Part shown: piece by piece, positions 51,234 through 59,795 of the stretch
How the letters are laid out: each line of letters starts with the position of its first letter
Position numbering within the stretch: position 1 is the stretch's first letter
Assembly (NCBI RefSeq): GCF_002993885.1
Contig: NZ_CM009578.1
Coordinates: forward strand, 499,251-563,250
Length of the DNA: 64,000 nucleotides
Direction: 5' to 3'
DNA from: Sphingopyxis lindanitolerans
GTDB taxonomy: Bacteria; Pseudomonadota; Alphaproteobacteria; Sphingomonadales; Sphingomonadaceae
Made by a program: the position numbers and the translations under genes
The notes under the pieces: model-generated
What the model was told of the DNA's origin: nothing
The model's database searches: none
What the model saw: the letters and a program-made list of their open reading frames with translations, nothing else

Positions 51234-52247
51234 ATGGACTTCACGATCACCGAGGATCAGGCGACGCTGACGCAGGGCGTGCGCGACTATCTGGCGGGCG
51301 TTCACACCCCCGAATTGCTGCGCGCGCTCGATGCGAGCGACAGCCGCCGCTCCGATGCCGTTTGGCAGGGTCTCGCCGACATGGGTCTACCCGGCCTGCT
51401 CGTTCCCGAGGCGCAGGGCGGGCTTGGCCTGTCCTTGCTCGACGCGGTGCTGATCGCCGCCGAGCTTGGCCGCGCGGGGGTCGCCGAACCGATTGCCGAC
51501 ACCGCGCTCGTCGCCGCGCCATTGCTCGCCAAAGCGGGCGGACAGGAGGCGGTGCTTGAAGCGATTGCGTCGGGCGAGGTGAAGGTCGCGCTCCAGCATC
51601 CGGTCAATCCGTGGGTCGCCGACCTCGATGGCGCAAGCCATATCCTGTCGGCAAAGGACGGCGCACTGCTGCTTGCGGAGCGCAGCAGCGGTGCCGAACT
51701 GCTCGACAGCGTCGATCCGCTCCGCCGCCTTTATGCGCCCGTTGCCGCCAAGGGCGTCACGGTCGGTTCAGCCGACGCTCTGCTCGACCATGCCGCGCTG
51801 ATCGCCGCCGCGCAGCTTGTCGGCCTCGCCGACGCGATGCTCGAACAGGCGACCGACTATGCGAAGAACCGCAGCCAGTTCGGCCAGCCGATCGGCAGCT
51901 TCCAGGCGGTCAAGCACCATCTGGCGACCGCGGCGGTCAAGATCGCGTTCGCGCGGCCGGTCATCGAGCGCGCGGCGGTTGCTTTGCAGGACGGCGCCGC
52001 CAGCGCGCCCGTCCATGTCAGCCACGCCAAGCTCGCCGCCGCCGACGCGGCCTGGGCGATGAGCGAAACCGCGATCCAGACCCATGGCGCGATGGGCTAT
52101 ACCTATGAGGTCGACCTGCATTTCTGGATGAAGCGCGCCTGGGCGCTGTCCGGCGCCTGGGGCGACCGCGCCTTCCATCTCGCACGCATCGACGCGGCCG
52201 TCATCGGCGGCGCGCTGCCGATCGGCCCCGGCCACAGCTTCGTATAA
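51234..52247 (+). CDS. Acyl-CoA dehydrogenase, small subunit type (IpdE2-like)
   Basis: 337 residues from ATG 51234, 5 nt after the partner. Shorter and more divergent than the preceding protein: MDFTITEDQATLTQGVRDYLAG, GLPGLLVPEAQGGLGLSLLDAVLIAAELGRAGVAEPIADTAL, RSQFGQPIGSFQAVKHHLA, QTHGAMGYTYEVDLHFWMKRAW. This pattern is the second subunit of steroid-type heterotetrameric dehydrogenases, with the active site shared between chains. A thiolase gene follows in 12 nt. Confidence 0.83.
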   Translation: MDFTITEDQATLTQGVRDYLAGVHTPELLRALDASDSRRSDAVWQGLADMGLPGLLVPEAQGGLGLSLLDAVLIAAELGRAGVAEPIADTALVAAPLLAKAGGQEAVLEAIASGEVKVALQHPVNPWVADLDGASHILSAKDGALLLAERSSGAELLDSVDPLRRLYAPVAAKGVTVGSADALLDHAALIAAAQLVGLADAMLEQATDYAKNRSQFGQPIGSFQAVKHHLATAAVKIAFARPVIERAAVALQDGAASAPVHVSHAKLAAADAAWAMSETAIQTHGAMGYTYEVDLHFWMKRAWALSGAWGDRAFHLARIDAAVIGGALPIGPGHSFV

Positions 52248-52259
52248 GGAACCACGACC

Positions 52260-53411
52260 ATGGCGGAAGCCTATATCATCGACGCCGTCCGCACCCCGAT
52301 CGGGCGCAAGAAGGGCAGCCTCGCGGCCGTCCACCCCGCCGACCTCGCCGCACATCCGATCAAGGCGCTCGTCGAACGCACCGGCATCGATGCGGGGCAG
52401 GTCGATGACGTCGTCTGGGGCTGCTGCGACACCATCGGCCCGCAGGCGGGCGACATCGGCCGCACCGCGTGGCTCGTCGCCGGGCTTCCCGAGCATGTCC
52501 CCGGTACGACGATCGACCGCCAGTGCGGATCGTCGCAGCAGGCGGTGCATTTCGCCGCGCAGGGGGTGATGAGCGGGACGCAGGATCTGGTCGTCGCGGG
52601 CGGCAGTCAGGCGATGAACGCAATCCCGATTTCGGCGGCGATGTTCGCGGGGCAGCCCTATGGCTTCGACAGCCCGTTCATCGGCTCGAAAGGCTGGGAT
52701 GCGCGCTACGGCACGCAAGAGGTCAACCAGATCAAATCGGCCGAGATGATCGCGGGCAAATGGCAGATCAGCCGCGAGGCCATGGAGGCCTTCGCCAGTG
52801 AATCGCACCGCCGCGCTCAAGCCGCGATCGATAATGGCTGGTTCAAGGCCGAGATCGCGCCGCTCGAAGGGTTGGAGCAGGACGAAACCGTCCGCCCCCA
52901 GACGACGCCCGAGGGTCTCGCGACGCTACGCACCGTCAACGAAGGCGGCGTCATCACCGCAGGGATAGCCAGCCAGAATTGCGACGGCGCCGCGGCGCTG
53001 CTGATCGCGAGCGAAGCGGCGGTGAAGACGCACGGGCTGAAACCGCGCGCGCGCATCCATCACTTGTCGGTGCGCGCCGACAATCCGATCTGGATGCTCA
53101 CCGGCCCAATCGCCGCGACCAGATATGCGCTCGAAAAGGCGGGCATGAGTGTGGACGACGTCGACCTGTTCGAATGCAACGAGGCGTTCGCGAGCGTGCC
53201 GATGGCGTGGATGCAGGAACTCGGCATCAGCCATGAAAAGGTCAATGTGCAAGGCGGCGCGATCGCGCTCGGCCATCCGATCGGCGCCACCGGCGCGCGG
53301 CTGATGACCACCTTGCTCGGCGCGCTCGAACGCACCGGCGGCCGATACGGCCTTCAGACCATGTGCGAAGGCGGCGGCCAGGCCAACGTCACCATCATCG
53401 AAAGGCTGTAA
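52260..53411 (+). CDS. Acetyl-CoA acyltransferase (FadA6-like thiolase)
   Basis: 383 residues. Thiolase cleaving a beta-ketoacyl-CoA to release acetyl-CoA. Nucleophile Cys89 in DRQCGSSQQAVHFAAQ, the CNEAFASVP motif, ALGHPIGATGARL histidine loop, and the second catalytic Cys in TMCEGGGQANVT. It belongs to the degradative acyl-CoA acyltransferase type (KAT/FadA), unlike the AtoB-like enzyme at 3246-4433. FadA6 performs this step late in HIP degradation; the context fits. Confidence 0.88.
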   Translation: MAEAYIIDAVRTPIGRKKGSLAAVHPADLAAHPIKALVERTGIDAGQVDDVVWGCCDTIGPQAGDIGRTAWLVAGLPEHVPGTTIDRQCGSSQQAVHFAAQGVMSGTQDLVVAGGSQAMNAIPISAAMFAGQPYGFDSPFIGSKGWDARYGTQEVNQIKSAEMIAGKWQISREAMEAFASESHRRAQAAIDNGWFKAEIAPLEGLEQDETVRPQTTPEGLATLRTVNEGGVITAGIASQNCDGAAALLIASEAAVKTHGLKPRARIHHLSVRADNPIWMLTGPIAATRYALEKAGMSVDDVDLFECNEAFASVPMAWMQELGISHEKVNVQGGAIALGHPIGATGARLMTTLLGALERTGGRYGLQTMCEGGGQANVTIIERL

Positions 53412-53416
53412 GCATC

Positions 53417-54322
53417 ATGGGCATCTGCGACGGACGCACCGTCATCATCACCGGCGCAGCGCGCGGACTCGGGCGTGCCTATGCGCTCGCCTTCGCCGCC
53501 GAAGGCGCCAATGTCGTGGTCAACGATATCGGCGCCAGCCTGGCCGGCGACGGCCGCGACACGTCAGCCGCCGACGCCGTGGTTGCCGAGATCAGGGAGG
53601 CGGGCGGTAACGCCGTCGCCAATTATGAGGACATCACCGACTGGGATGCGGCGAAGCGCATCGTCGAGGCCGCGGTCGCCGCGTTCGGCGACCTCCATGT
53701 CGTCGTCAACAACGCCGGGATCGTGCGCGACCGCATGTTCGTCTCCGCGACGCTCGACGAATGGGACGCGACGATGCACGTCCATCTGCGCGGCCATTTC
53801 TGCGTCAGCCGCCACGCGGTCGATTATTGGCGGGCAAGTCAAAAGGCGGGCAAGCCGGTCGACGCGCGCATCATCAACACCACCAGCGGCGCCGGGCTGC
53901 AAGGCTCGATCGCGCAGGCCGCCTATGCGACTGCGAAGGGCGGCATCGCCGCGCTGACCTTGGTTCAGGCCGGCGAACTCGGCCGCTATGGCATCACCGC
54001 CAACGCCCTCGCCCCCGCCGCGCGCACCCGCATGACCGAGCAGGCGTTCGCAGAGAAGATGGCGACCGCGGGCGACGCGTTCGACGGCATGAACCCCGCC
54101 AATGTCGCGCCCACCGTGGTGTGGCTTGGCTCGGAACGGTCGAAGCATGTCACCGGCTGCGTGTTCGAACTCGAAGGCGGGAAGATCATGATCGAGGACG
54201 GCTGGCGCGAAGGTCCGGCGATCGACAAGGGCGCGCGCTGGAACCCCGCCGATGTCGGCGCCGCGGTCGACCGCCTGCTCGCCGACCGCGTGCCGCCGCG
54301 CGCCATTTGGGGGACCGCCTGA
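53417..54322 (+). CDS. IpdF-like short-chain dehydrogenase
   Basis: 301 residues from ATG 53417. SDR resembling the dehydrogenase half of peroxisomal multifunctional enzyme 2: TGAARGLGRAYALAFAAEGANVVVNDIGASLAGDGRDTSAADAVVAEI, NNAGIVRDRMFVSATLDEWDATMHVHLRGHFCVSRHAVDYWR, catalytic Ser in NTTSGAG, Tyr/Lys in YATAK. In HIP degradation IpdF oxidises the 5-hydroxyl of the propionate side ring. Its stop overlaps the next ATG. Confidence 0.85.
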   Translation: MGICDGRTVIITGAARGLGRAYALAFAAEGANVVVNDIGASLAGDGRDTSAADAVVAEIREAGGNAVANYEDITDWDAAKRIVEAAVAAFGDLHVVVNNAGIVRDRMFVSATLDEWDATMHVHLRGHFCVSRHAVDYWRASQKAGKPVDARIINTTSGAGLQGSIAQAAYATAKGGIAALTLVQAGELGRYGITANALAPAARTRMTEQAFAEKMATAGDAFDGMNPANVAPTVVWLGSERSKHVTGCVFELEGGKIMIEDGWREGPAIDKGARWNPADVGAAVDRLLADRVPPRAIWGTA

Positions 54323-55410
54323 TGGATTTCGCCTTCACCGACGAACAGGCGATGATCGCCGAAACGGCGCACGCCTTCTTCGCGGAAAATGCAACTAGCC
54401 CGCGCACCCGCACTGCAATGGCGGCGACCGGCAAGGATGCCGGGATCGACCGCGCGCTGTGGACCGCCTTCTGCACCGAGCTTGGCCTGTCGGGCGTCGG
54501 AATCCCCGAGGCGATGGGCGGCGCCGGGCTCGGCATGGTCGAACGCGCGATCCTCGCCGAGGAAGGCGGGCGGCACACCGCCGCCCTCCCCTTTCTCGCC
54601 AGCCTTGGTCTCGCCGCGCCCGCGATCCTCGCCGGGGGCAGCGCGGAACAAAGATCACGCCTGCTCCCCGGCCTCGCTTCGGGCGAACGGATCGCCAGCT
54701 TCGCGGTTGCCAGCGCCGACGGCGCAGCGGGTGCTGCGCTCGGCGACGGCACGCTCACCGGCACCGCGCTCCATGTTCCGCACGGCGCCGTTGCCGACCT
54801 GTTCGTGGTTGTCGCCACGAACGGCGTCGCGATCGTCGAACGCGGCGCGCCCGGGCTCGCCGTCACCCCGCTGACCAGCATGGACCAGACGCGGCCCTAT
54901 GCCCGGCTCGACTTCGACAGCGTGGCGGCCGAAGCGCTCGCCGACCCGCGCGCGGCGACGAACGCGGCTTTCGTCACCGGCTGGCTCGCCATCGCCGCCG
55001 ATGCACTGGGCGGCGCGCAGGCGTGCCTCGACCGGACGGTCGCCTATGCACAGGAGCGCGTCCAGTTCGGCCGCGCGATCGGCAGCTTCCAGGCGTATAA
55101 GCACCGGCTCGCCGACATGATGGTCGAGATCGAGCAGGCGCGCTCGGCGGTCTATTGGGCCGCCTGCGCGATCGACGAAGGATCGGACGAGGCCATGTTT
55201 GCGGTCCATGCCGCCAAGGCGTTTGCCTGCGATACCTACAGTCACTGCGCGGGCGAGATGATCCAGCTTCACGGCGGCATCGGTTTCACCTGGGAACATG
55301 ACGCGCATCTGTTTTTCAAGCGCGCGCGCAGCAATGCGAGCCTGCTGGGCGCCCCCGACTGGCACCGCGAACAAGTCGCGGGGTTGGCCGGATTGGATCG
55401 GGCCGCATGA
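54322..55410 (+). CDS. Acyl-CoA dehydrogenase, small subunit type
   Basis: 362 residues from ATG 54322. Features of the shorter, divergent dehydrogenase subunit: MDFAFTDEQAMIAETAHAFFAENA, GVGIPEAMGGAGLGMVERAILAEEGGRHTAALPFLASLGLAAPAIL, RVQFGRAIGSFQAYKHRLADMMVEIEQARSAVYWAA, QLHGGIGFTWEHDAHLFFKRA. It overlaps the next, full-length dehydrogenase by 4 nt, giving a second alpha/beta pair in the cluster. FadE-type role in the later HIP steps is inferred from the paired layout. Confidence 0.83.
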   Translation: MDFAFTDEQAMIAETAHAFFAENATSPRTRTAMAATGKDAGIDRALWTAFCTELGLSGVGIPEAMGGAGLGMVERAILAEEGGRHTAALPFLASLGLAAPAILAGGSAEQRSRLLPGLASGERIASFAVASADGAAGAALGDGTLTGTALHVPHGAVADLFVVVATNGVAIVERGAPGLAVTPLTSMDQTRPYARLDFDSVAAEALADPRAATNAAFVTGWLAIAADALGGAQACLDRTVAYAQERVQFGRAIGSFQAYKHRLADMMVEIEQARSAVYWAACAIDEGSDEAMFAVHAAKAFACDTYSHCAGEMIQLHGGIGFTWEHDAHLFFKRARSNASLLGAPDWHREQVAGLAGLDRAA

Positions 55411-56588
55411 GGCTCGGCTTTTCCCCCGAGGAAGAGGCCTTCCGCGCCCAAGCCGCGGCATGGCTTGCCGCCGAGCTTGATGGTCCCTTCGCCGATGTGC
55501 GCCACATCACCAGCCTGACCGCCAGCCCGCGACGCCGTCGCGACTGGGAAAAACGGCTCGGTGAGGCAGGCTGGAGCTGCGTCGGTTGGCCCAGGGCCTA
55601 TGGCGGCCGCGACGCGACACTCGCCGAACAAGTCATTTTTGCCGAGGAATATGCGCGCGCCGGCGCCCCGCCGCGGCTCAACCATATCGGCATCGAACTC
55701 GCAGGCCCGACGATCCTCGCCTTTGGAACAGAGGAACAGAAGGCGCGCTTCCTGCCCGCGATCGCGCGCGGCGAAAAGATTTGGTGTCAGGGCTATTCGG
55801 AACCCGGCGCCGGGTCCGACCTCGCCAACATCCGCACCAGGGCGTGGCGCGACGGCGATGACTGGGTGATCGAGGGGCAGAAAATCTGGACCAGCCTCGC
55901 GCAATTTTCGGACTGGATCTTCGTGATCGCGCGCACCGGGGAAGGGTCGAACGGCCCCAAGGGGCTTTCCTTCCTGCTCATCCCCGTCGACCAGCGCGGC
56001 GTCACCGTGCGCCCGATCCACCAGATCACCGGCGAGGCCGAATTCAACGAGACGTTTTTCGACGGTGCGCGCACCGACGCCGCCAACATCCTCGGCGCGC
56101 CGGGCGACGGCTGGAAGGTGGCGATGGGGCTGCTCGGTTTCGAGCGCGGGGTCTCGACGCTCGCGCAGCAAATGAACTTTCGCAACGAGCTCGATGCGGT
56201 AATCGCCGCCGCGCGCGCCAATGGCGAAGCGAAGAATCCGCTCATCCGCCAGCGCCTCGCCAAGGCCGAAATTGGCCTGAAAATCATGCGTTACGGGGCA
56301 TTGCGCATGCTCACCGATGCCGAGAGCGGCAGGCTCAACCCGGCGGCGCTCACCTACAAGATTCAGTGGGCGAGCTGGCGGCGCGACCTGGGCGAACTCG
56401 CGATGGACGTGCTGGGCGTGGCAGGCGAAACCGTCGCGGGGCACGACTATGCCTTCCCCATGCTTCCCAACCTGTTCCTCTATAGCCGCGCCGACACCAT
56501 CTATGGCGGCACCAACGAGATTCAGCGCAATATCATCGCCGAGCGCGCCCTCGGCCTTCCGCGCGAGCCGCGCGGCGACCTTAAGTGA
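55407..56588 (+). CDS. Acyl-CoA dehydrogenase, large subunit type
   Basis: 393 residues. Full-length acyl-CoA dehydrogenase: GWSCVGWPRAYGGRDATLAEQVIFAEEYARAGAP, IWCQGYSEPGAGSDLANIRTRA, IEGQKIWTSLAQ, LLGFERGVSTLAQQ and the end YGGTNEIQRNIIAERALGLPR. Translationally coupled to the preceding small subunit, so likely its partner. It is followed by an SDR gene whose ribosome site lies across this stop. Confidence 0.86.
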   Translation: MRLGFSPEEEAFRAQAAAWLAAELDGPFADVRHITSLTASPRRRRDWEKRLGEAGWSCVGWPRAYGGRDATLAEQVIFAEEYARAGAPPRLNHIGIELAGPTILAFGTEEQKARFLPAIARGEKIWCQGYSEPGAGSDLANIRTRAWRDGDDWVIEGQKIWTSLAQFSDWIFVIARTGEGSNGPKGLSFLLIPVDQRGVTVRPIHQITGEAEFNETFFDGARTDAANILGAPGDGWKVAMGLLGFERGVSTLAQQMNFRNELDAVIAAARANGEAKNPLIRQRLAKAEIGLKIMRYGALRMLTDAESGRLNPAALTYKIQWASWRRDLGELAMDVLGVAGETVAGHDYAFPMLPNLFLYSRADTIYGGTNEIQRNIIAERALGLPREPRGDLK

Positions 56589-56599
56589 AGGAGCCCAGC

Positions 56600-57382
56600 G
56601 TGGCACGACCCGCCCCCGAATATCCCACCCCCACCGGCCTTTTGAAGGGCAAGACCGTGCTGATCACCGCCGCCGCGGGCAACGGCATCGGCGGCGCGGT
56701 CGCGCAGCGCGCGGTCGAGGAAGGGGCGACGCTCTTCCTCTCCGACATGCACGAACGCCGCCTCGGCGAAACCGCCGACCGGATCGCCGCGCTCGGCTTT
56801 GCGCGCCCCGGCACCCTGGTATGTGATGTGACCAGCGAGGATCAGGTTCAGGCACTGGTTGCGGGCGCGATCGGTGCGATGGGGCATGTCGATGTCCTCA
56901 TCAACAATGCCGGGCTGGGCGGCGCCGCGTCGGTGATCGAGATGACCGACGATCAGTGGCACAGGGTGCTCGACGTCACGCTCACCAGCGTCTTTCGCAT
57001 GACGCGCGCGATCCTGCCGCATATGTACGAACGGCAAAGCGGCGCGATCGTCAACAACGCCTCGGTACTCGGCTGGCGCGCGCAAAAACTGCAGGCGCAT
57101 TATGCCGCGGCCAAGGCCGGGGTGATGGCCTTCACGCGCTGTTCGGCGCTTGAGGCCGCGGAGAAGGGCGTGCGCATCAACGCCGTCTCGCCCAGCCTTG
57201 CGATGCACGCTTCGCTGTCGAAGGTCACGCCGCCCGGACTGCTCGAGGAACTGACCGAGAAGGAGGCCTTTGGCCGCTATGCCGAACCTTGGGAGGTTGC
57301 CAACGTCATGCTGTTCCTCGCCAGCGACCTTTCCTCCTATATGACCGGCGAAGTGCTCGCGGTATCGAACCAGCAGGCATGA
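56600..57382 (+). CDS. Short-chain dehydrogenase/reductase
   Basis: 260 residues from GTG 56600, which has AAGGAG six bases upstream; a GTG at 56585 overlaps the previous stop and lies before that site. SDR features: GKTVLITAAAGNGIGGAVAQRAVEEGATLFLSD (Ala replaces Gly in part of the cofactor motif), NNAGLGG, NNASVLGWRAQKLQAHYAAAKAG with Ser/Tyr/Lys, and a GEVLAVSNQQ end. Likely a hydroxyacyl-CoA or keto reductase in the same route. Overlaps the MaoC gene by 4 nt. Confidence 0.83.
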   Translation: MARPAPEYPTPTGLLKGKTVLITAAAGNGIGGAVAQRAVEEGATLFLSDMHERRLGETADRIAALGFARPGTLVCDVTSEDQVQALVAGAIGAMGHVDVLINNAGLGGAASVIEMTDDQWHRVLDVTLTSVFRMTRAILPHMYERQSGAIVNNASVLGWRAQKLQAHYAAAKAGVMAFTRCSALEAAEKGVRINAVSPSLAMHASLSKVTPPGLLEELTEKEAFGRYAEPWEVANVMLFLASDLSSYMTGEVLAVSNQQA

Positions 57383-57843
57383 GCGCGCGCGTCTTCGAAA
57401 CTCCGGCGGCGCTGCTGGATGCGGTGGGCGAGAGTTTCGGTCCGACCACATGGGTCGCGATCGAGCAGGACCGCATCGACCTGTTCGCACAGGCCACCGA
57501 CGATCACCAGTGGATCCATGTCGACCCAGAGCGCGCGAAGGACGGCCCCTTCGGCGGCACGATCGCGCACGGCTATTTGACGATGAGCCTCGTCAACCGC
57601 TTCCTCCCCGAACTGATCGAGGTGCGCGGCGTATCGATGGGGGTCAATATCGGCACCGACAATCTGCGCTTCCTGAATCCTGTCCGCTCCGGCAGCCGGA
57701 TCAGAGGCAAGGGCGAGTTGATCAAGGCCGAGGAAGCGAAGGGCGGCGTCCAGGCGATGATCCGGGTGACGGTGGAGATCGAGGGCGTCGAAAAACCCGC
57801 CTGCGTCGTCGATACGATCAGCCGCTTTTATCCCGAAAATTGA
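57379..57843 (+). CDS. MaoC-family (R)-hydratase
   Basis: 154 residues from ATG 57379. Single hot-dog MaoC/NodN-type hydratase: QDRIDLFAQATDDHQWIHVDPERAKDGPFGGTIAHGYLTMSLVNRF contains the Asp/His active-site pair, then GVNIGTDNLRFLNPVRSGSRIRG. It hydrates a trans-2-enoyl-CoA. Last gene of the 13-gene run; a family D repeat follows 37 nt later. Confidence 0.88.
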   Translation: MSARVFETPAALLDAVGESFGPTTWVAIEQDRIDLFAQATDDHQWIHVDPERAKDGPFGGTIAHGYLTMSLVNRFLPELIEVRGVSMGVNIGTDNLRFLNPVRSGSRIRGKGELIKAEEAKGGVQAMIRVTVEIEGVEKPACVVDTISRFYPEN

Positions 57844-57879
57844 TGGTCGGCTTGGGGCTGGAGAGTTGCCTCTCAATTT

Positions 57880-57982
57880 CGTCACCCTGAACTTGTTTCA
57901 GCATCCATGGCCTGCACTCGCGTCCAGCGCTGCCTCGAAGGAAACGGCCGACCATGGACCCTGAAGCAAGTTCAGGGTGACG
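57880..57982. repeat. Intergenic inverted repeat, family D, copy 2, overlapping the ligase stop
   Basis: Arms CGTCACCCTGAACTTGTTTC and the inverse to 57982 match the copy at 22664-22766. Its right arm covers positions 57972-57982, so it supplies the last codons and stop of the convergent FadD3-like gene. Confidence 0.82.
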
Positions 57983-59582
57983 ATGATGGATAGGTCGGCT
58001 TTTTGGCCGATTCCGGACGCTTCTCTTCCCCCGCATCACGCAGCAGGAATTTCTGCACCTTGCCCGATGCGTTCATCGGCAGCTCATCGAGGATCGCCAC
58101 CCGGCGCGGCACCTTGTAATTCGCCATATTATCGCGGCACCAGGCGATAATCTCCTCGGGCGTCGCGCTCGCGCCGGGGCGCAGGACGATATAGGCCTTG
58201 GCCACTTCGCCCAGCCGTTCGTCGGGCACGCCGATCACCGCCGACTGCATGACCGCCGGGTTGGCGGCGAGCAGCCCTTCGATCTCGGCCGGATAGGCAT
58301 TGAAGCCGCCGACGATGAAAATATCCTTGGCCCGGTCGGTGATCTTCACATTGCCGCGCGCATCCTGCACCGCGATGTCGCCAGTGCGCAGCCAGCCGTC
58401 GCTGTCGATCGCCGCCGCGGTTGCCGCTGGATCGTTGAAATAGCCCTGCATCACATTGGGTCCGCGCACGAGCAGTTCGCCGGCCTCACCCGGCGCCACC
58501 ACCTCCCCCGCCGCGTCGATCAGCTTGACCTCGACCCCTTCGAGCGGACGACCGGCGGTGTTGGCGACCGTCGCGGCATCATCGCCGACGGAGCACATCG
58601 TCACGGTGCCGCAGGTTTCGGTCAGGCCATAGGCGGTGAGCACGACGTCGATGCCGAGTTTTTCGTGCATTTCCTCGATCAAGGCGACCGGCACCGACGC
58701 CGCGCCGGTGATCGAAACGCGCAGCGACGAAATGTCGAATCTTTCATACGGCCCGGCGAGCAGGCTCTGAAAGATGGTCGGCGGCCCCGGGAGCAAGGTG
58801 ACGCGCTCGCGCTCGATCCGTTCGAGCACCTTGTCGGTCTGGAATATCGCATGGGGCAATACCGTCGCACCGCGCATCAGCGCGACCAGCCAGCCCGCCT
58901 TGTAGCCGAAGCTGTGAAAAAACGGATTGATGATCAGGAAAGTGTCGCCGGGACCATAGCCGAGCGTCTCGCCATAGGCGAGATACAGCCGGACATTCTG
59001 GCCGTGCGTCGTCACCGCGCCCTTGGGATTGCCCGTCGTGCCCGAGGTGAAGAGGATGTCGCAGACCTGATCCGCGTCCAGCGCATCCATCCGCGCATCG
59101 ACCGCGTCATCCGAAAGCGCCGCGCCGCGATCGAGGAAGTCCTGCCACGGCAGGCCACCTTCGTCGCCCTCCAGCAGGACGATATCGCGCAGGTCGGGCA
59201 GATATTCCCCCGCGAGCAATTGCGGATAGGCGGTGCCAAGGAAATCGGCGACGGTGAGCAGCAGTTTCGCGCCGCTGGTGCGCAGGATATAGCCCGCCTC
59301 GCGCCCCTTCAGCCGCGTGTTGAGCGGCACGATCGCCGCTCCCGCCGCCTGCGCGCCGATGGCGGCGATGATCCAGCCCGTCGCATTGGGCGCCCAGATC
59401 GCAACACGGTCCCCTCCGGCGACACCCGCCGCGATAAAGGCCTTGGCCACCCCGCGCACCAGCGGTTCGAGATCGCGGTAGCGGACCTCGGCCCCGTCTT
59501 CGCCCCGGATCGCGACGGCATCGCCATGCGCGCTTGCTGCGGCCATGATCCTGTGGGGTATGGTGAACTTCGTGTCGGGCAC
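57972..59582 (-). CDS. FadD3-like acyl-CoA synthetase (HIP-CoA ligase candidate)
   Basis: 536 residues from GTG 59580-59582 with CAGGAGAGGA upstream. AMP-forming ligase: FTSGTTGNPKGAVTTH, NPFFHSFGYKAGW, AYGLTETCGTVTMC, LRTGDIAVQD, DRAKDIFIVGGFNAYPAEIE and the catalytic Lys in NASGKVQK. FadD3 starts HIP degradation by making the CoA ester, and this gene lies tail to tail with the HIP-type operon. Substrate is inferred from that context. Its last residues (SSSP) and stop are encoded by an intergenic repeat. Confidence 0.82.
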   Translation of the reverse strand: MPDTKFTIPHRIMAAASAHGDAVAIRGEDGAEVRYRDLEPLVRGVAKAFIAAGVAGGDRVAIWAPNATGWIIAAIGAQAAGAAIVPLNTRLKGREAGYILRTSGAKLLLTVADFLGTAYPQLLAGEYLPDLRDIVLLEGDEGGLPWQDFLDRGAALSDDAVDARMDALDADQVCDILFTSGTTGNPKGAVTTHGQNVRLYLAYGETLGYGPGDTFLIINPFFHSFGYKAGWLVALMRGATVLPHAIFQTDKVLERIERERVTLLPGPPTIFQSLLAGPYERFDISSLRVSITGAASVPVALIEEMHEKLGIDVVLTAYGLTETCGTVTMCSVGDDAATVANTAGRPLEGVEVKLIDAAGEVVAPGEAGELLVRGPNVMQGYFNDPAATAAAIDSDGWLRTGDIAVQDARGNVKITDRAKDIFIVGGFNAYPAEIEGLLAANPAVMQSAVIGVPDERLGEVAKAYIVLRPGASATPEEIIAWCRDNMANYKVPRRVAILDELPMNASGKVQKFLLRDAGEEKRPESAKKPTYPSSSP

Positions 59583-59709
59583 GGCCGATCCTCTCCTGCG
59601 CCGGGCGATCATGGCCGAACCATCCGCCGGCCCGATCGATTATTCTTCGCTGCGTGACGCGCGAGCGCGACCGCGACAACCCCTATTCAGGGGGGCGCAC
59701 GGTTTGCCG

Positions 59710-59719
59710 CCCCCCCCCC
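59710..59719. repeat. Poly-C tract of 10
   Basis: Ten uninterrupted C in the divergent gap between the FadD3-like gene (start 59582) and the LuxR-type gene (start 59796), about 76 nt upstream of the latter. Could alter promoter spacing if length varies. Confidence 0.85.
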
Positions 59720-59795
59720 GACAGGTCATTGCCGGACCGGGCGCGAATCCCCATAGATAATGGGCGATTGGGTGCGAACAGAAAGCGGAGTCGGA

